A DNA stretch of 64,000 nt from Streptomyces sp. NBC_01235. GTDB lineage: Bacteria > Actinomycetota > Actinomycetes > Streptomycetales > Streptomycetaceae. Made by a program: the position numbers and the translations under genes. Each line of letters opens with the position of its first letter. Positions within the stretch are counted from its first letter, which is position 1. Below, one piece after another: positions 21,018-30,900 of this stretch. The notes under the pieces were generated by a model. It made no database searches. It worked only from the letters and a program-made list of their open reading frames with translations, and was not told the origin of the DNA. The DNA lies in the NCBI RefSeq assembly GCF_035989285.1, contig NZ_CP108513.1:10850001-10914000 (forward strand). The letters run 5' to 3'.

Positions 21018-21856
21018 CCGCCGCCGTCGCCACGACGAACCGCCCGCCCCAGGCGGGCACCACGAAGCTCGCGATGACCGCGTTCTGGGCCATCCTGCGC
21101 CGGGACATTCTGGTCACGGCGCGCGGCTTCGTCGCGTTCCTCATCCAGGCCTTCATGCAACCGCTGCTGTATCTCTACGTCTTCGGCGTCGTGCTGCCCA
21201 AGATCGGTATCGCGATACCGGGTTACGGCGGCCTGCTGCTGCCGGGCATCGTCACGCTGACGGTGTTCCTCGCCGCCGTGCAGGGCATCATGCTCCCGCT
21301 CGCGCTCGACCTCGGCTTCACCCGGGAGATCGACGACCGGCTGCTCGCCCCGACCTCGATCGGCGCGATCGTCCTGGAGAAGATCATCTTTGCCACGCTG
21401 CGCGGGCTGATCAGTGCGGCGATCCTCTTCCCGCTCGCGTACTGGATCCTCGGCGACGAGTACCTGGTGCAGTCCGGATCGATCCCGCTGATGATCGGCA
21501 TCATCGTCCTCACCGCGATCCTCGGTTCCGCGGTGGGTCTGGTCATCGGCACCGTCGTGCCGTCGGAACACATCGCCCTGGCCTTCGCCGCGGTGTTCAC
21601 GCCGATGCTCTTCACCGGGTGCCTGCAGTACCCCTGGGCCTCGCTGGACGACCTGTCGGTCTTCCGGGTCGTCACGCTGTTCAACCCGCTGACCTACTCG
21701 GCGGAGGGGATGCGCTACGCGATGGTGCCGCTCAGCGACAGCGGCGCCCACACGCCTTCACTCGCCATCGGGTGGGTGCTGGTCGGCCTGATCGGCTTTG
21801 CCGGGCTCTTTTTCTCACTCGGTCTGCGCAGCTTCAAGAGCCGCGCGATCCACTGA
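21014..21856 (+). CDS. ABC-2 type permease, partner of the upstream ATPase
   Basis: Integral membrane subunit of 280 aa, starting at a GTG that overlaps the ATPase stop. About six hydrophobic segments can be seen: around residues 35-60, 75-100, 120-145, 155-185, 190-210 and 250-272. The spacing and the conserved FNPLTYSAEGMRYAM segment before the last helix are typical of DrrB-like ABC-2 permeases. Together with the ATPase it would form a homodimer-type exporter in the cytoplasmic membrane. The substrate is inferred from context to be the cluster product. Confidence 0.92.
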   Translation: MTAAVATTNRPPQAGTTKLAMTAFWAILRRDILVTARGFVAFLIQAFMQPLLYLYVFGVVLPKIGIAIPGYGGLLLPGIVTLTVFLAAVQGIMLPLALDLGFTREIDDRLLAPTSIGAIVLEKIIFATLRGLISAAILFPLAYWILGDEYLVQSGSIPLMIGIIVLTAILGSAVGLVIGTVVPSEHIALAFAAVFTPMLFTGCLQYPWASLDDLSVFRVVTLFNPLTYSAEGMRYAMVPLSDSGAHTPSLAIGWVLVGLIGFAGLFFSLGLRSFKSRAIH

Positions 21857-21905
21857 CGCGAACAGAGCCTCTCGACAACTGGCAGATATTCAGGGAGACA
21901 GAACA

Positions 21906-22301
21906 ATGGCACGGATCGTGTATTTCACCATCCAGGCGGACGACGTCCTGCGGGCCGTCGACTTCTACCAGAAGGTGTTCGGCTGGCACATCGAGAAGTG
22001 GGGCGGTGAGTGGGGTGGCAGTGATGAGTTCTATCTCATCGAGACCGGTACCGAGGACGAGCCCGGCCTGCCCGGCACCCTGATGAAGCGTCACGCCAAG
22101 GTGGACAGCCAGCTGCTCAACGGCTTCATGTGCGGCATCGAGTCAAGCGCCATCGACGACGACATGGCCGCGGTGGTCGCCAACGGCGGCTCGCTGGTCT
22201 CGCCCAAGGTCACTATCCCCGGCGTGGGTTGGGTGGCCTACTGCTGCGACACCGAGGGCAACTTCCTCGAGCTCAGGCAGATGGACCCCGAGGCCGCCTG
22301 A
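21906..22301 (+). CDS. VOC (glyoxalase/bleomycin-resistance fold) protein
   Basis: Small vicinal-oxygen-chelate-fold protein, 131 aa, starting at ATG 21906 after a GGGAG site. It shows the two beta-alpha-beta-beta-beta repeats of the family: an N-terminal DDVLRAVDFYQKVFGW unit and a C-terminal strand ending NFLELRQ, whose Glu is a typical metal ligand. Such proteins can be metal-dependent lyases, dioxygenases or antibiotic-binding resistance proteins, and sequence alone does not decide which. It is the last gene before the 371-bp gap and lies directly behind the exporter pair, which makes a role in self-protection or tailoring plausible. Confidence 0.85.
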   Translation: MARIVYFTIQADDVLRAVDFYQKVFGWHIEKWGGEWGGSDEFYLIETGTEDEPGLPGTLMKRHAKVDSQLLNGFMCGIESSAIDDDMAAVVANGGSLVSPKVTIPGVGWVAYCCDTEGNFLELRQMDPEAA

Positions 22302-22672
22302 CAGGCTGTGACGGCCGTGGCTCCCGGGAGGCCTGTGGCCCCCGGTGGCCCGGTCGGCCCTGCCTTCCGCATATATCCGCGGGCGATTGGTATCCGGCGC
22401 GACACGCCCGAAATGGGCGTGGATCCCCCGCTGCGATTTGTATATGCTGGCGCACGGGTCGTTCAACGACCGATCAACGGGGGTTCTTTCAGACGGGGGT
22501 TCAGACCGGCGATGTCCTGAGCGGACGTCGTGCGCGTACAACATCACGGGGGACGACGGTCTTTCGTCACACCCTTCGTTCACTTTGGCGTCGCCGAATT
22601 CTCAGTGTTGTTCCGTTCTGACGGGACACGGACGGCGGGGCATCATTAGCCGACTTGTGGGGTGTTGGCAGA
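22302..22672 (+). promoter_or_regulatory. Main intergenic gap inside the cluster, probable promoter region for 22673-56067
   Basis: This is the only gap of more than about 100 bp between cluster genes. It is less GC-rich than the genes and holds a TATGCT-like -10 element near 22443, followed by a perfect palindrome (22457-22471). No convincing -35 hexamer, riboswitch or small gene was seen. Because all downstream genes overlap or nearly touch, transcription of the second half of the cluster probably begins here. Confidence 0.5.
22457..22471. promoter_or_regulatory. Perfect 15-bp palindrome, operator candidate
   Basis: GGTCGTT-C-AACGACC: seven-base perfect arms around one central base. It lies about 10 bp downstream of a TATGCT-like element in the main intergenic region. 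The size and symmetry suit a TetR- or GntR-type dimer, but no matching regulator gene lies in the window. Confidence 0.4.
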
Positions 22673-23550
22673 GTGTCTGTTATTCCGATATCGCTTTCGG
22701 ACGAGGCCGACCGGCCGCTGCTGCGACTGTTGGCCGCGCGGCTGTCCGCACTGCGACTCCCCGAGAGCGAGGCCGGTGCGGCCGACCCGACGGCCGTCCG
22801 CAACTGGCTTGCCCAAAGCAGGCAGTTGGTCGCCGACGCCGGTCTGGCAGAGCGTCGGGGCGAGGACTTCGAGCAGACCTGGGCCGCGATCGCGGTCGAC
22901 GAGCGCCACGCCGGTTACCTGCCCCGGCTGTCCGCGGCCGCCGCCGTGCTCCGCGCCCTCCCGGACATCCTGACCGGCCGGCTCACCGTCGCCGACGTCC
23001 TGCCCGAGCACACCGCCCGCCCGCTCGTCACACCGGCGCTTGCGCACACCGCCGTCGCGGTGGCCGACATGGTCGAGGCCTACGTCGACGCGCGGGCCGA
23101 CCTGCCCGGGCCACTGCCCGTCCGGGTCCTGGAACTCGCGCCGACGTCCGGAACCCCGGAACTGCGCGACCGGCTGACGGAGCGTCAGGATCTTGCCGAG
23201 TACGTCCTTGAGGAGCCGCACCGCCTCGCCGCCCAGCAGTGCGGCGACTACGACGTCGTCGTGGCGCGTGGCGTGCTCGGCGCGGCTTTGGACGTACGTC
23301 AGGCCCTGCGCGCGGCCAAGAGCGCGCTCAAGCGGCACGGCCTGCTGGTGCTGGACGAACCGGCCCGCCCGGCCGTGTTCGAGCACCTGGTCCACGGACT
23401 GCCGCCCGCCCGGCCGCGCCCGGACCTGGCCCGGTGGCGCTCCCTGCTGGACACCGAGGGCTTTCCGGGCGTCTACCTGCCCACCGGCCCCGCGGCGGAC
23501 GCCGACCGGCACGTCATCGTGGCCGAGAGCGACGGCATGGTCCGCCGGAC
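22673..23550 (+). other. Degenerate C-methyltransferase domain (MT0)
   Basis: This stretch aligns along its length with the MT domains of the 1995 and 42407 proteins (the LPDILTGRLT and VIVAESDGM landmarks are kept). However, the SAM-binding loop EVGAGTGG is replaced by ELAPTSGT, and the ATNVLHATRR motif by ARGVLGAAL. It is also shorter. It cannot be expected to bind SAM and may be kept as a docking or spacing element in front of the ACP. Confidence 0.78.
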
Positions 23551-26500
23551 CACCCAGCCGGAACGCCGTCCGGTCGGACCCGCCCCGGTCGAGTCCGCTC
23601 CGGCGGTGACACCGGCCGCGCCCCGCCCGGCCTCCGCGTCCGCGCTCGAACCGCACGTGCGGGACATCGTCATCGACGCCCTCGGCAGCGCGCTCGGTCT
23701 GCGGCCCGAACATGTCGAACTGGACGTGCCGTTCGCCGACTTCGGTATCAACTCGCTGACCGGCGTGGAACTTCTGCACCGCATCAACCAGGAGCTCGGC
23801 ACCACGCTCGACTCGACGGTGCTCTTCGACCACAGCTCCGTCGAGAAGCTGACCGCACACATCCTCGCCAGTGCAGCCGAGGCGGTCACCACGACACTCG
23901 CCCCGCGCGAGCCCGCCCGGCCCAGGACGACCACAACAACCGCCGCCGTGGCCCTTCCTGACGCGGCGCCAGGCCCCGACGCGCCCGCGGCTGCCCCGAC
24001 CGGCGGGATCGCCGTCGTCGGCATCAGCGGGCGCTTCCCCCGCTCCGCCGACGTGGACCAGCTGTGGGAGCACCTCCTCGCGGGCGAGTGCCTCGTCGAC
24101 GAGGTGACCCGCTGGGACCTCACCGACTTCTACTCCCGCTTCGCCGAGTCCCCGCACGGCCACACCACCCGCGCCGGCCTGCTCGACGACATCGACCTCT
24201 TCGACTCCCAGTTCTTCGGGATCTCCGGCCTCGAGGCCACCTACATGGACCCGCAGCAGCGGCTGTTCCTGGAGGAGTGCTGGACGGCCCTGGAGGACGC
24301 CGGCCACGCCGGGAGGGGCGTCGAGGGCCGGGCCTGCGGCGTGTACGCGGGCTTCAACGGCGGCGACTACCAGATGCTGTGCGGCGTCAACCCGCCCGCC
24401 CAGGCCATGTGGGGCAACGCGCCGTCGGCGCTCTCCGCCCGCATCTCCTACCTGCTCGACCTGCAGGGACCGGCGCTGACCGTCGACACCGCCTGCTCCA
24501 GCTCGCTGGTCGCCATCCAACTGGCCTGCCAGAGCCTCAGCACCGGCGAGACCGACATGGCCCTAGCCGGCGGGGTGTACATCACCTCCACACCCGGGTT
24601 CCTGCTCGGTGCCGGTCAGGCGGGCATGCTCTCCCCGGACGGGCGCTGCTATTCCTTCGACCACCGCGCCAACGGCTTCGCCCCCGGCGAGGGAGTCGGC
24701 GTCGTGGTGCTCAAGCGGTACGAGGACGCCGTCGCCGACGGCGACCACGTCTACGGCGTGATCCGCGGCTGGGGCACCAACCAGGACGGCGCCACCAACG
24801 GCATCACCGCCCCGAGCGCCCGCTCGCAGGAACGGCTGGAACGCCAGGTCTACGACCGCTTCGGCATCGACCCGGCCCGGATCGGGATGGTGGAGGCGCA
24901 CGGCAGCGCCACGCCGCTCGGCGACCCGATCGAATTCCAGGCGCTCACCAGGGCGTTCGGCGCCTACACCGACCGCACCGGGTACTGCGCGATCGGCTCG
25001 ATCAAGAGCAACATCGGGCACACCACCTCCGCCGCCGGTGTGGCCGGCGTCCTCCGGGTGCTGCTGGCCCTGCGGCACAGGACGATCCCGCCGTCGGTGA
25101 ACTTCGAGCGTGCCAACCCGGCAATCGACCTCGACAACGGCCCCTTCTACCTCAACACCCGGCCCGTTTCGTGGACGGCGCCCGACGACGGTCCGCGCAC
25201 CGCCGCGGTCAGCTCCTTCGGGCTGAGCGGCACCAACGCGCACCTGGTCATCGAGGAGGCGCCCGGCACCACCCGGGTGCGCCCGACCCGCCCCGCCCAG
25301 CTGGTGGTGCTCTCCGCGCAGAGCGCCGAGCAGGTGCGCCGGCAGGCGGAGCGGCTGCTCGCCGCGTGCACGGCCCGACCCGACCTCGACCTCGCCGACA
25401 TCGGCTTCACCCTGCTGACCGGCCGGCGCCACCACCGGCACCGGTTCGCCTGCGTCGTCGGGGACGTGACCGAGCTCGCCCAGGTGCTGCGCGAATGGCT
25501 CGACCACGGCCGGCACCCGGCCGCCCACGTGTCCGACGCCACCCCGCGCGACCGCCGCGAACAGCGGCCCGCGCTGCGCCGGGTCGGCGAGCAGAGCCTG
25601 CGCGCGGCAGCGGCGGGCACCGAGGCAACCGACGTCGTCGAACACCTTCAGGTGGTCGCCGACCTGTACGCGCAGGGCTACGACCTCGACTACGAGGAGT
25701 TGTTCCGCGGTGGCGGCCACCGCCGGGTGCCCCTGCCCGCCTACCCGTTCGCGCGCGAGCGCTACTGGGTCCCCGAGCCCGCCCAGCCGGGCCTGACGGC
25801 CGGCCCGACGGCGCCCGCCCGCCCCGAGCAGGCGGCGGTGCCCCCGGCACCGGTCCAGGCGGAGGTGACCGAGGCCGGTGTCGCCGCGTCGGTCGTGACC
25901 TGGCTCTCCGGCATCCTCGCGGTGCCCGCCGAGCGGATCGAGACCGGCGAGTCACTGATCCGGTACGGCTTCGACTCGATCAACGCCGTCGCCCTGCGCA
26001 CGGCGCTTCTCGAGAGCTACGGCGTGGACCTCGCGCCCCGGGCCGTCTTCGAGAGCGGCACGGTCGAGGACCTTGCCGCCCTCGTCGTCGCGGAACACCG
26101 CACGGCCGCCGAGCGGCCCGCACGGCCCGAGCCGGCGGACGTGCCCGACGACGAGGCACCGTTCCCGCTGTCCGCGGCGCAGCGGGTGCTGTGGTCCCTG
26201 GCACAGCTGGCGCCGGGGAACTCCGCCTACCACCTGCCGCACGCCTTCCGGGTCCGCGGCGAGGTCCGTCCGGACGCCTTGGAGGCGGCCCTGCGACGGC
26301 TCGTCGAGCGGCACCCCGCGCTGCGCACCACGGTCGACGTCGCGGGCCACGCGCCGGTCCAGACGGTCCGTGCCACCGCCCCCGTGTCGTGCACCGTGGA
26401 ACAGATCGGTCCGCGCAGCGACGACGAGCTGCTGAGCCTGGTGACCGAGCGGGGCCGCGTGCCCTTCGACCTCACCGAGGGGCCGCTGCTCCGCGTCCAC

Positions 26501-27889
26501 CTGCTCTCGCTCGCACCGGACGACCACGTCCTCGTGGTCACCCTGCACCACATCGTCTTCGACGGCACCTCGCTGCTGGTCCTGCTGCGCGAACTCGCCG
26601 CGCTGTACACCGGCGAGGTCCGCGGCGAGCCGGTGCCGCTGCCCCGACCCGCCGGCTCCTACGCGGAGTTCGTCGACTGGCAGCGCCGCTTCCTGGCGGA
26701 CGACCGGGGCGCCGCCGCCCGTAGCTACTGGCGCGACCGGCTGGCCGGCGCGCCCGCCGACCTCGGGCTGCCGCTCGACCGGCCGCGTACCGAGGCGGCC
26801 CGTTTCCAGGGTGCGGTCCTGCAACGACGTCTGCCCGCCGCGCTCACCGGCCGGGTCCGCGACCTCGGCGCCGACCTGGGCGCCTCCCCGTTCGTGGTGA
26901 TGCTCAGCGCCTACACCGCGCTGCTGCACCAGTGGACCGGCCGCTGCGACCTGGTGGTCGGCACCCCGCTGCACGGCCGGCCCGAGCCCCGCTTCCAGGA
27001 CACCATCGGGTACTTCGTGAACCAGGTGCCGATCCGCACCCGGGTCGCGGGACTTCAGTCCTTCGCGGAACTGGCGGCCCAGGTCCGCACCGAGGTGTAC
27101 GAGGCCTTCGAGCACGGCGACTACCCGGTCTGCGAACTCGGCCGCGAGGGCGGCACGGTGCAGTCCTCCTTCGTGTTCCAGAACTGGCTCAAGCTCCCGG
27201 CTGGGGCGGCACACAACGCGCCCGCCCTCGCGCTGGAACCGATGCTGGGCGTGCACCAGGCCGGCATGTTCGACCTGACGCTGGAGGTGGTCCAGACCGA
27301 CGGCGTCTACACGCTGCTGCTGCTCCACAACCCGGCGCTGTTCGACCGGGAGACGGTCGCGTCCGTCGCGGACCGTTACGAGCGCCTGCTCGCCGCGGTC
27401 TGCGAGGACCCCGGCCTGCCGGTGGGCCGGACGGGCGCGCCCGCCGAGCCGCCGGTCGCCGAGCCGGTCCCCACGAAACCGGTCCCCGCGGAGCCGGTCG
27501 CTGCAGAACCGTTCCTTGCGCAGCCGGTCCCCGCGGAGCCTGCCCCCGCAGAGCCGGTGCCCGCCAGCCGCCAGGCAGCGCTCGGCGAGGCCGCGGTGCG
27601 GGCCGCGGTCGAGACCGCCTACCGGGAGCTGCTCGGCGTCGACGCCCTCGACCCGCACGACAACTTCTTCGACCTCGGAGGCCACTCCGTGCTGCTGGTG
27701 CAGGTCTCGCTGCGCCTGCGTGAGGCCCTGGGCCGCGAGGTGCCGAGCGTCGCGCTGTTCCAGCACCCGACCGTGGACTCCCTCACCCGGCACCTCGCCT
27801 CGGCAGCCACCGGCCCGTCGTACGAGCGCAGCCGGCGCAAGGGCCAGGCACGGCGAGCGGCCATCGCCCGGCTGGCGGCACCGGTGTGA
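22673..27889 (+). CDS. Hybrid PKS/NRPS, MT0-ACP-KS-ACP-C-PCP
   Basis: Hybrid subunit of 1738 aa from GTG 22673; an in-frame TTG at 22655 would add six residues, and neither start has a strong ribosome site. Order by residue: degenerate methyltransferase 1-293; ACP 325-402 (GINSL, Ser361); KS 445-864 (Cys608, AHGSAT variant of HGTGT, NIGH); ACP 1069-1140 (GFDSI, Ser1102); condensation domain 1160-1590 (HHIVFDG, His1292-His1293 and Asp1297); PCP 1640-1710 (GGHSVL, Ser1672). There is no adenylation domain, so the PCP is probably loaded in trans by the enzyme at 54499. The C domain would then join the polyketide to an amino acid. The N-terminal MT0-ACP fits the bare KS at the end of the 42407 protein, so this gene acts late although it lies upstream. 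Confidence 0.93.
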   Translation: MSVIPISLSDEADRPLLRLLAARLSALRLPESEAGAADPTAVRNWLAQSRQLVADAGLAERRGEDFEQTWAAIAVDERHAGYLPRLSAAAAVLRALPDILTGRLTVADVLPEHTARPLVTPALAHTAVAVADMVEAYVDARADLPGPLPVRVLELAPTSGTPELRDRLTERQDLAEYVLEEPHRLAAQQCGDYDVVVARGVLGAALDVRQALRAAKSALKRHGLLVLDEPARPAVFEHLVHGLPPARPRPDLARWRSLLDTEGFPGVYLPTGPAADADRHVIVAESDGMVRRTTQPERRPVGPAPVESAPAVTPAAPRPASASALEPHVRDIVIDALGSALGLRPEHVELDVPFADFGINSLTGVELLHRINQELGTTLDSTVLFDHSSVEKLTAHILASAAEAVTTTLAPREPARPRTTTTTAAVALPDAAPGPDAPAAAPTGGIAVVGISGRFPRSADVDQLWEHLLAGECLVDEVTRWDLTDFYSRFAESPHGHTTRAGLLDDIDLFDSQFFGISGLEATYMDPQQRLFLEECWTALEDAGHAGRGVEGRACGVYAGFNGGDYQMLCGVNPPAQAMWGNAPSALSARISYLLDLQGPALTVDTACSSSLVAIQLACQSLSTGETDMALAGGVYITSTPGFLLGAGQAGMLSPDGRCYSFDHRANGFAPGEGVGVVVLKRYEDAVADGDHVYGVIRGWGTNQDGATNGITAPSARSQERLERQVYDRFGIDPARIGMVEAHGSATPLGDPIEFQALTRAFGAYTDRTGYCAIGSIKSNIGHTTSAAGVAGVLRVLLALRHRTIPPSVNFERANPAIDLDNGPFYLNTRPVSWTAPDDGPRTAAVSSFGLSGTNAHLVIEEAPGTTRVRPTRPAQLVVLSAQSAEQVRRQAERLLAACTARPDLDLADIGFTLLTGRRHHRHRFACVVGDVTELAQVLREWLDHGRHPAAHVSDATPRDRREQRPALRRVGEQSLRAAAAGTEATDVVEHLQVVADLYAQGYDLDYEELFRGGGHRRVPLPAYPFARERYWVPEPAQPGLTAGPTAPARPEQAAVPPAPVQAEVTEAGVAASVVTWLSGILAVPAERIETGESLIRYGFDSINAVALRTALLESYGVDLAPRAVFESGTVEDLAALVVAEHRTAAERPARPEPADVPDDEAPFPLSAAQRVLWSLAQLAPGNSAYHLPHAFRVRGEVRPDALEAALRRLVERHPALRTTVDVAGHAPVQTVRATAPVSCTVEQIGPRSDDELLSLVTERGRVPFDLTEGPLLRVHLLSLAPDDHVLVVTLHHIVFDGTSLLVLLRELAALYTGEVRGEPVPLPRPAGSYAEFVDWQRRFLADDRGAAARSYWRDRLAGAPADLGLPLDRPRTEAARFQGAVLQRRLPAALTGRVRDLGADLGASPFVVMLSAYTALLHQWTGRCDLVVGTPLHGRPEPRFQDTIGYFVNQVPIRTRVAGLQSFAELAAQVRTEVYEAFEHGDYPVCELGREGGTVQSSFVFQNWLKLPAGAAHNAPALALEPMLGVHQAGMFDLTLEVVQTDGVYTLLLLHNPALFDRETVASVADRYERLLAAVCEDPGLPVGRTGAPAEPPVAEPVPTKPVPAEPVAAEPFLAQPVPAEPAPAEPVPASRQAALGEAAVRAAVETAYRELLGVDALDPHDNFFDLGGHSVLLVQVSLRLREALGREVPSVALFQHPTVDSLTRHLASAATGPSYERSRRKGQARRAAIARLAAPV
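27445..27570 (+). repeat. Pro/Glu/Val/Ala repeat linker between C and PCP domains
   Basis: Imperfect 15-18 bp repeats encode EPVPA-like units (about eight) between the condensation domain and the PCP of the 22673 protein. Probably a flexible tether that lets an external adenylation enzyme reach the PCP. Confidence 0.75.
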
Positions 27890-27941
27890 GCCGGCCCGCC
27901 CAGAACCGTCAAGACCGCCTGGACCGACAGGAGCCCCATCC

Positions 27942-30900
27942 GTGACCGTGCAGCCGACGGCATCCGAGCACGCCCCGATCGACCTGGACATCGCCGTCAT
28001 CGGGATGTCCGGCGCCTTCCCGGGCGCCGCGAACGTCGCCGAGTTCTGGCGCAACCTGCGCGACGGCGTCTCCTCGGTACGGTTCTTCACCGACGAGGAA
28101 CTGCTCGCCCGCGGCGTGCCGGCGGCCGACCTGCGGGACCCGGACTACGTCAAAGCGGCGTCCACCCTGGACGACATCACGGGCTTCGACGCCGACTTCT
28201 TCGGCATCAACCCCAACGAGGCCCGGGCCACCGACCCGCAGCACCGCCTGTTCCTGGAGTGCGCCTGGGCGGCCCTGGAGGACGCGGGCTACGACCCCGG
28301 CCGCTACGACGGCGACATCGGGGTCTTCGCCGGGCTCGGCATGAACTCCTACGTGCTGGAGGTGCTGGGCCGCAGCGCCTCGTTCTGGCGGTCCACCGGC
28401 GTCGAGCAGATGATGATCGGCAACGACAAGGACTTCCTGCCCTCGCGGGTCTCCTACAAGCTGAACCTGACCGGGCCGAGCATCAACGTCAACACCGCCT
28501 GCTCCACCTCGTTGGTCGCCATCCACCTGGCCCGGCAGAGCCTGCTGCTCGGGGAGAGCGACATGGCCCTGGTCGGCGGCGTGTCGATCGTGGTGCCCAA
28601 CAACCGCGGCTACCGGTACGTCAAGGACGGCATCCAGTCGCCGGACGGCCACTGCCGGGCCTTCGACGCCCAGGCCCAGGGCACGATGTGGGGCGACGGC
28701 TGCGGTGTCGTCGTCCTCAAGCGGCTGCAGGCCGCGATCGCCGACGGCGACCACGTGTACGCCGTCGTCAAGGGCACGGCCGTCAACAACGACGGTTCGC
28801 TGAAGGTCGGTTACACCGCGCCCAGCGTCGAGGGGCAGAGCCGGGTCATCGTGGAGGCGCTGGCCGAGGCGGGCGTCTCCCCGGACGAGATCGGCTACGT
28901 CGAGGCGCACGGCACCGGCACCGCGCTCGGTGATCCGATCGAGATCGCCGCCCTCACCAACGCCTTCCGTACCGGGACCGACCAGGTCGGCTACTGCCCG
29001 ATCGGCTCGGTGAAGACCAACATCGGCCACCTCAACGCGGCGGCGGGCATCGCCGGGTTCATCAAGTCCGTGCTCGCCCTGCACCACCGCGAGGTGCCGC
29101 CGAGCCTGAACTTCAGTGAACCCAACCCGGAGATCGACTTCGCCACCAGCCCGTTCTACGTGCAGACCGGGCTCACCCCCTGGCCCGAGGGCCCGGCACC
29201 GCGCCGCGCCGGGGTCAGCTCGATGGGCATCGGCGGCACCAACTGCCATGTCGTACTGCAGGAGGCGCCGGTCGCCGCCCCGGTCGCCGCCCCCGACGGC
29301 GAGCAGGTCCTGCTGCTGTCGGCGCGCTCGGAGGCCGCCCTGGAGCAGGCCGCCGGCGCGCTGGCCCGCCATCTGGCCGCCCACCCGGAGCTGTCCCTGG
29401 CCGACGTGGCATACACCCTGCAGTGCGGGCGCCGGCACTTCCGGGCCCGGCGGGCGCTGCTCGCCCGCTCCGTCGGCAGCGCCGCGCGCGCCCTCGCCGA
29501 GGCCGACCCCGAGGCCCTGCTCGGCCCCGGCGACACCGCCGGGCCGGACGGGCTGGCCGCCTGGCTGGCCGGCGAGGACGTCGACTGGCAGCCGCGGTGG
29601 CCCGCCGGCTCCGCACGCCGCGTGCCGCTGCCCACCTACCCCTTCGAGCACCGCGGCTACTGGTACGAGCCGGAGATCGTGCCCGAGACCGCCGCTCTCA
29701 ACGACGAGGCCTACTTCACCAAGCTGGCGGACATGGGCGACTGGTTCTCCCTCCCCGTGTTCAGGCAGCGTCCGCTGCCCTTCACCGTCCCCGCGGCCGG
29801 GCGCCGCACCTGGCTGGTGTTCGCGGACGACCGGGGCGTCGGCGCCCGGGCGGCCGAGGCTCTGGCGGCCGACCACGAGGTGGTGACGGTGACCGCCGGC
29901 AGCCGCTACGAGCGGCGCGTGGACGGCTCGTTCGTGCTCGACCCCGCCGACGAGGAGGGCTACACCGCCCTGCTCACCGAGCTGCGCACCCAGGACAGGC
30001 TGCCCGATCGCGTCCTCTACTGCTGGCCGTTGCGCCGCCGCGCCGAGCAGCCGCACCGGCTCGACCGCGACGCACAGCTCGCCGAGCAGGAGGCCGTCCT
30101 CTTCCCGGTCCTGCGGTTCGCCCAGGCCCTCGACGCGCTGTCCGTCGAACGGCCGCTCACCTTCACCGCGGTGACCGAGGACGTCTTCGACGTCACCGGC
30201 GCGGAGGATCTCGACGTGCACGCCGCCACCGTCGGCGGCGCCTGTCTGGTGCTCCAGCAGACCTACGGCCACATCGCCTCCCGGGTGGTCGACCTGTCCG
30301 CCGACACGGACACCGACCGCCGGGTCGCCCAGCTGCTCGCCGAGATCCGCCACGACACCGCAGACCTGTTCAGCGCCTACCGGTCGGGCAAGCGGTACGT
30401 ACGCGGCTACGAGCCCGTCCGGGTCGAGGCGGACGCCCCCCGGCCCACCGGGCTGCGCGAGGGCCGCACCTACCTGGTCTTCGGCGGGCTGGAGGGCATC
30501 GGCGCGCTGGTCGCCGAGCACATCGTGCGCGACCGAGGCGGCCGCCTGCTGCTCCTGGAGGAGCCGGACTTCCCCGCCGAGGACCAGTGGGACGCCTGGC
30601 TGGCCGAGCACCCCGAGGACGACCCGATCGCCACCCGGGTGCGCAAGGCCCGCGAGCTGATCGGCCTCGGTGCGCACTGGCTGGGCAGCCTGGCGCAGGA
30701 CCCGGCTCAGAACGACACGCTGCGCGCCGACGCCGAGCGGCGCCACGGCCCGGTGCACGGTCTAATCCACGCCCCCGGCTCGTCCAACGCCAAGCGGGTC
30801 AACACCATCCGCGCGGCCACGGTCGAGGACTGGCGCCGGCACTTCGCGTCGGTCGGGGCGAGCCTCGTCCTGCTCGACCAGATGTTCGCCGACCGCGAGC

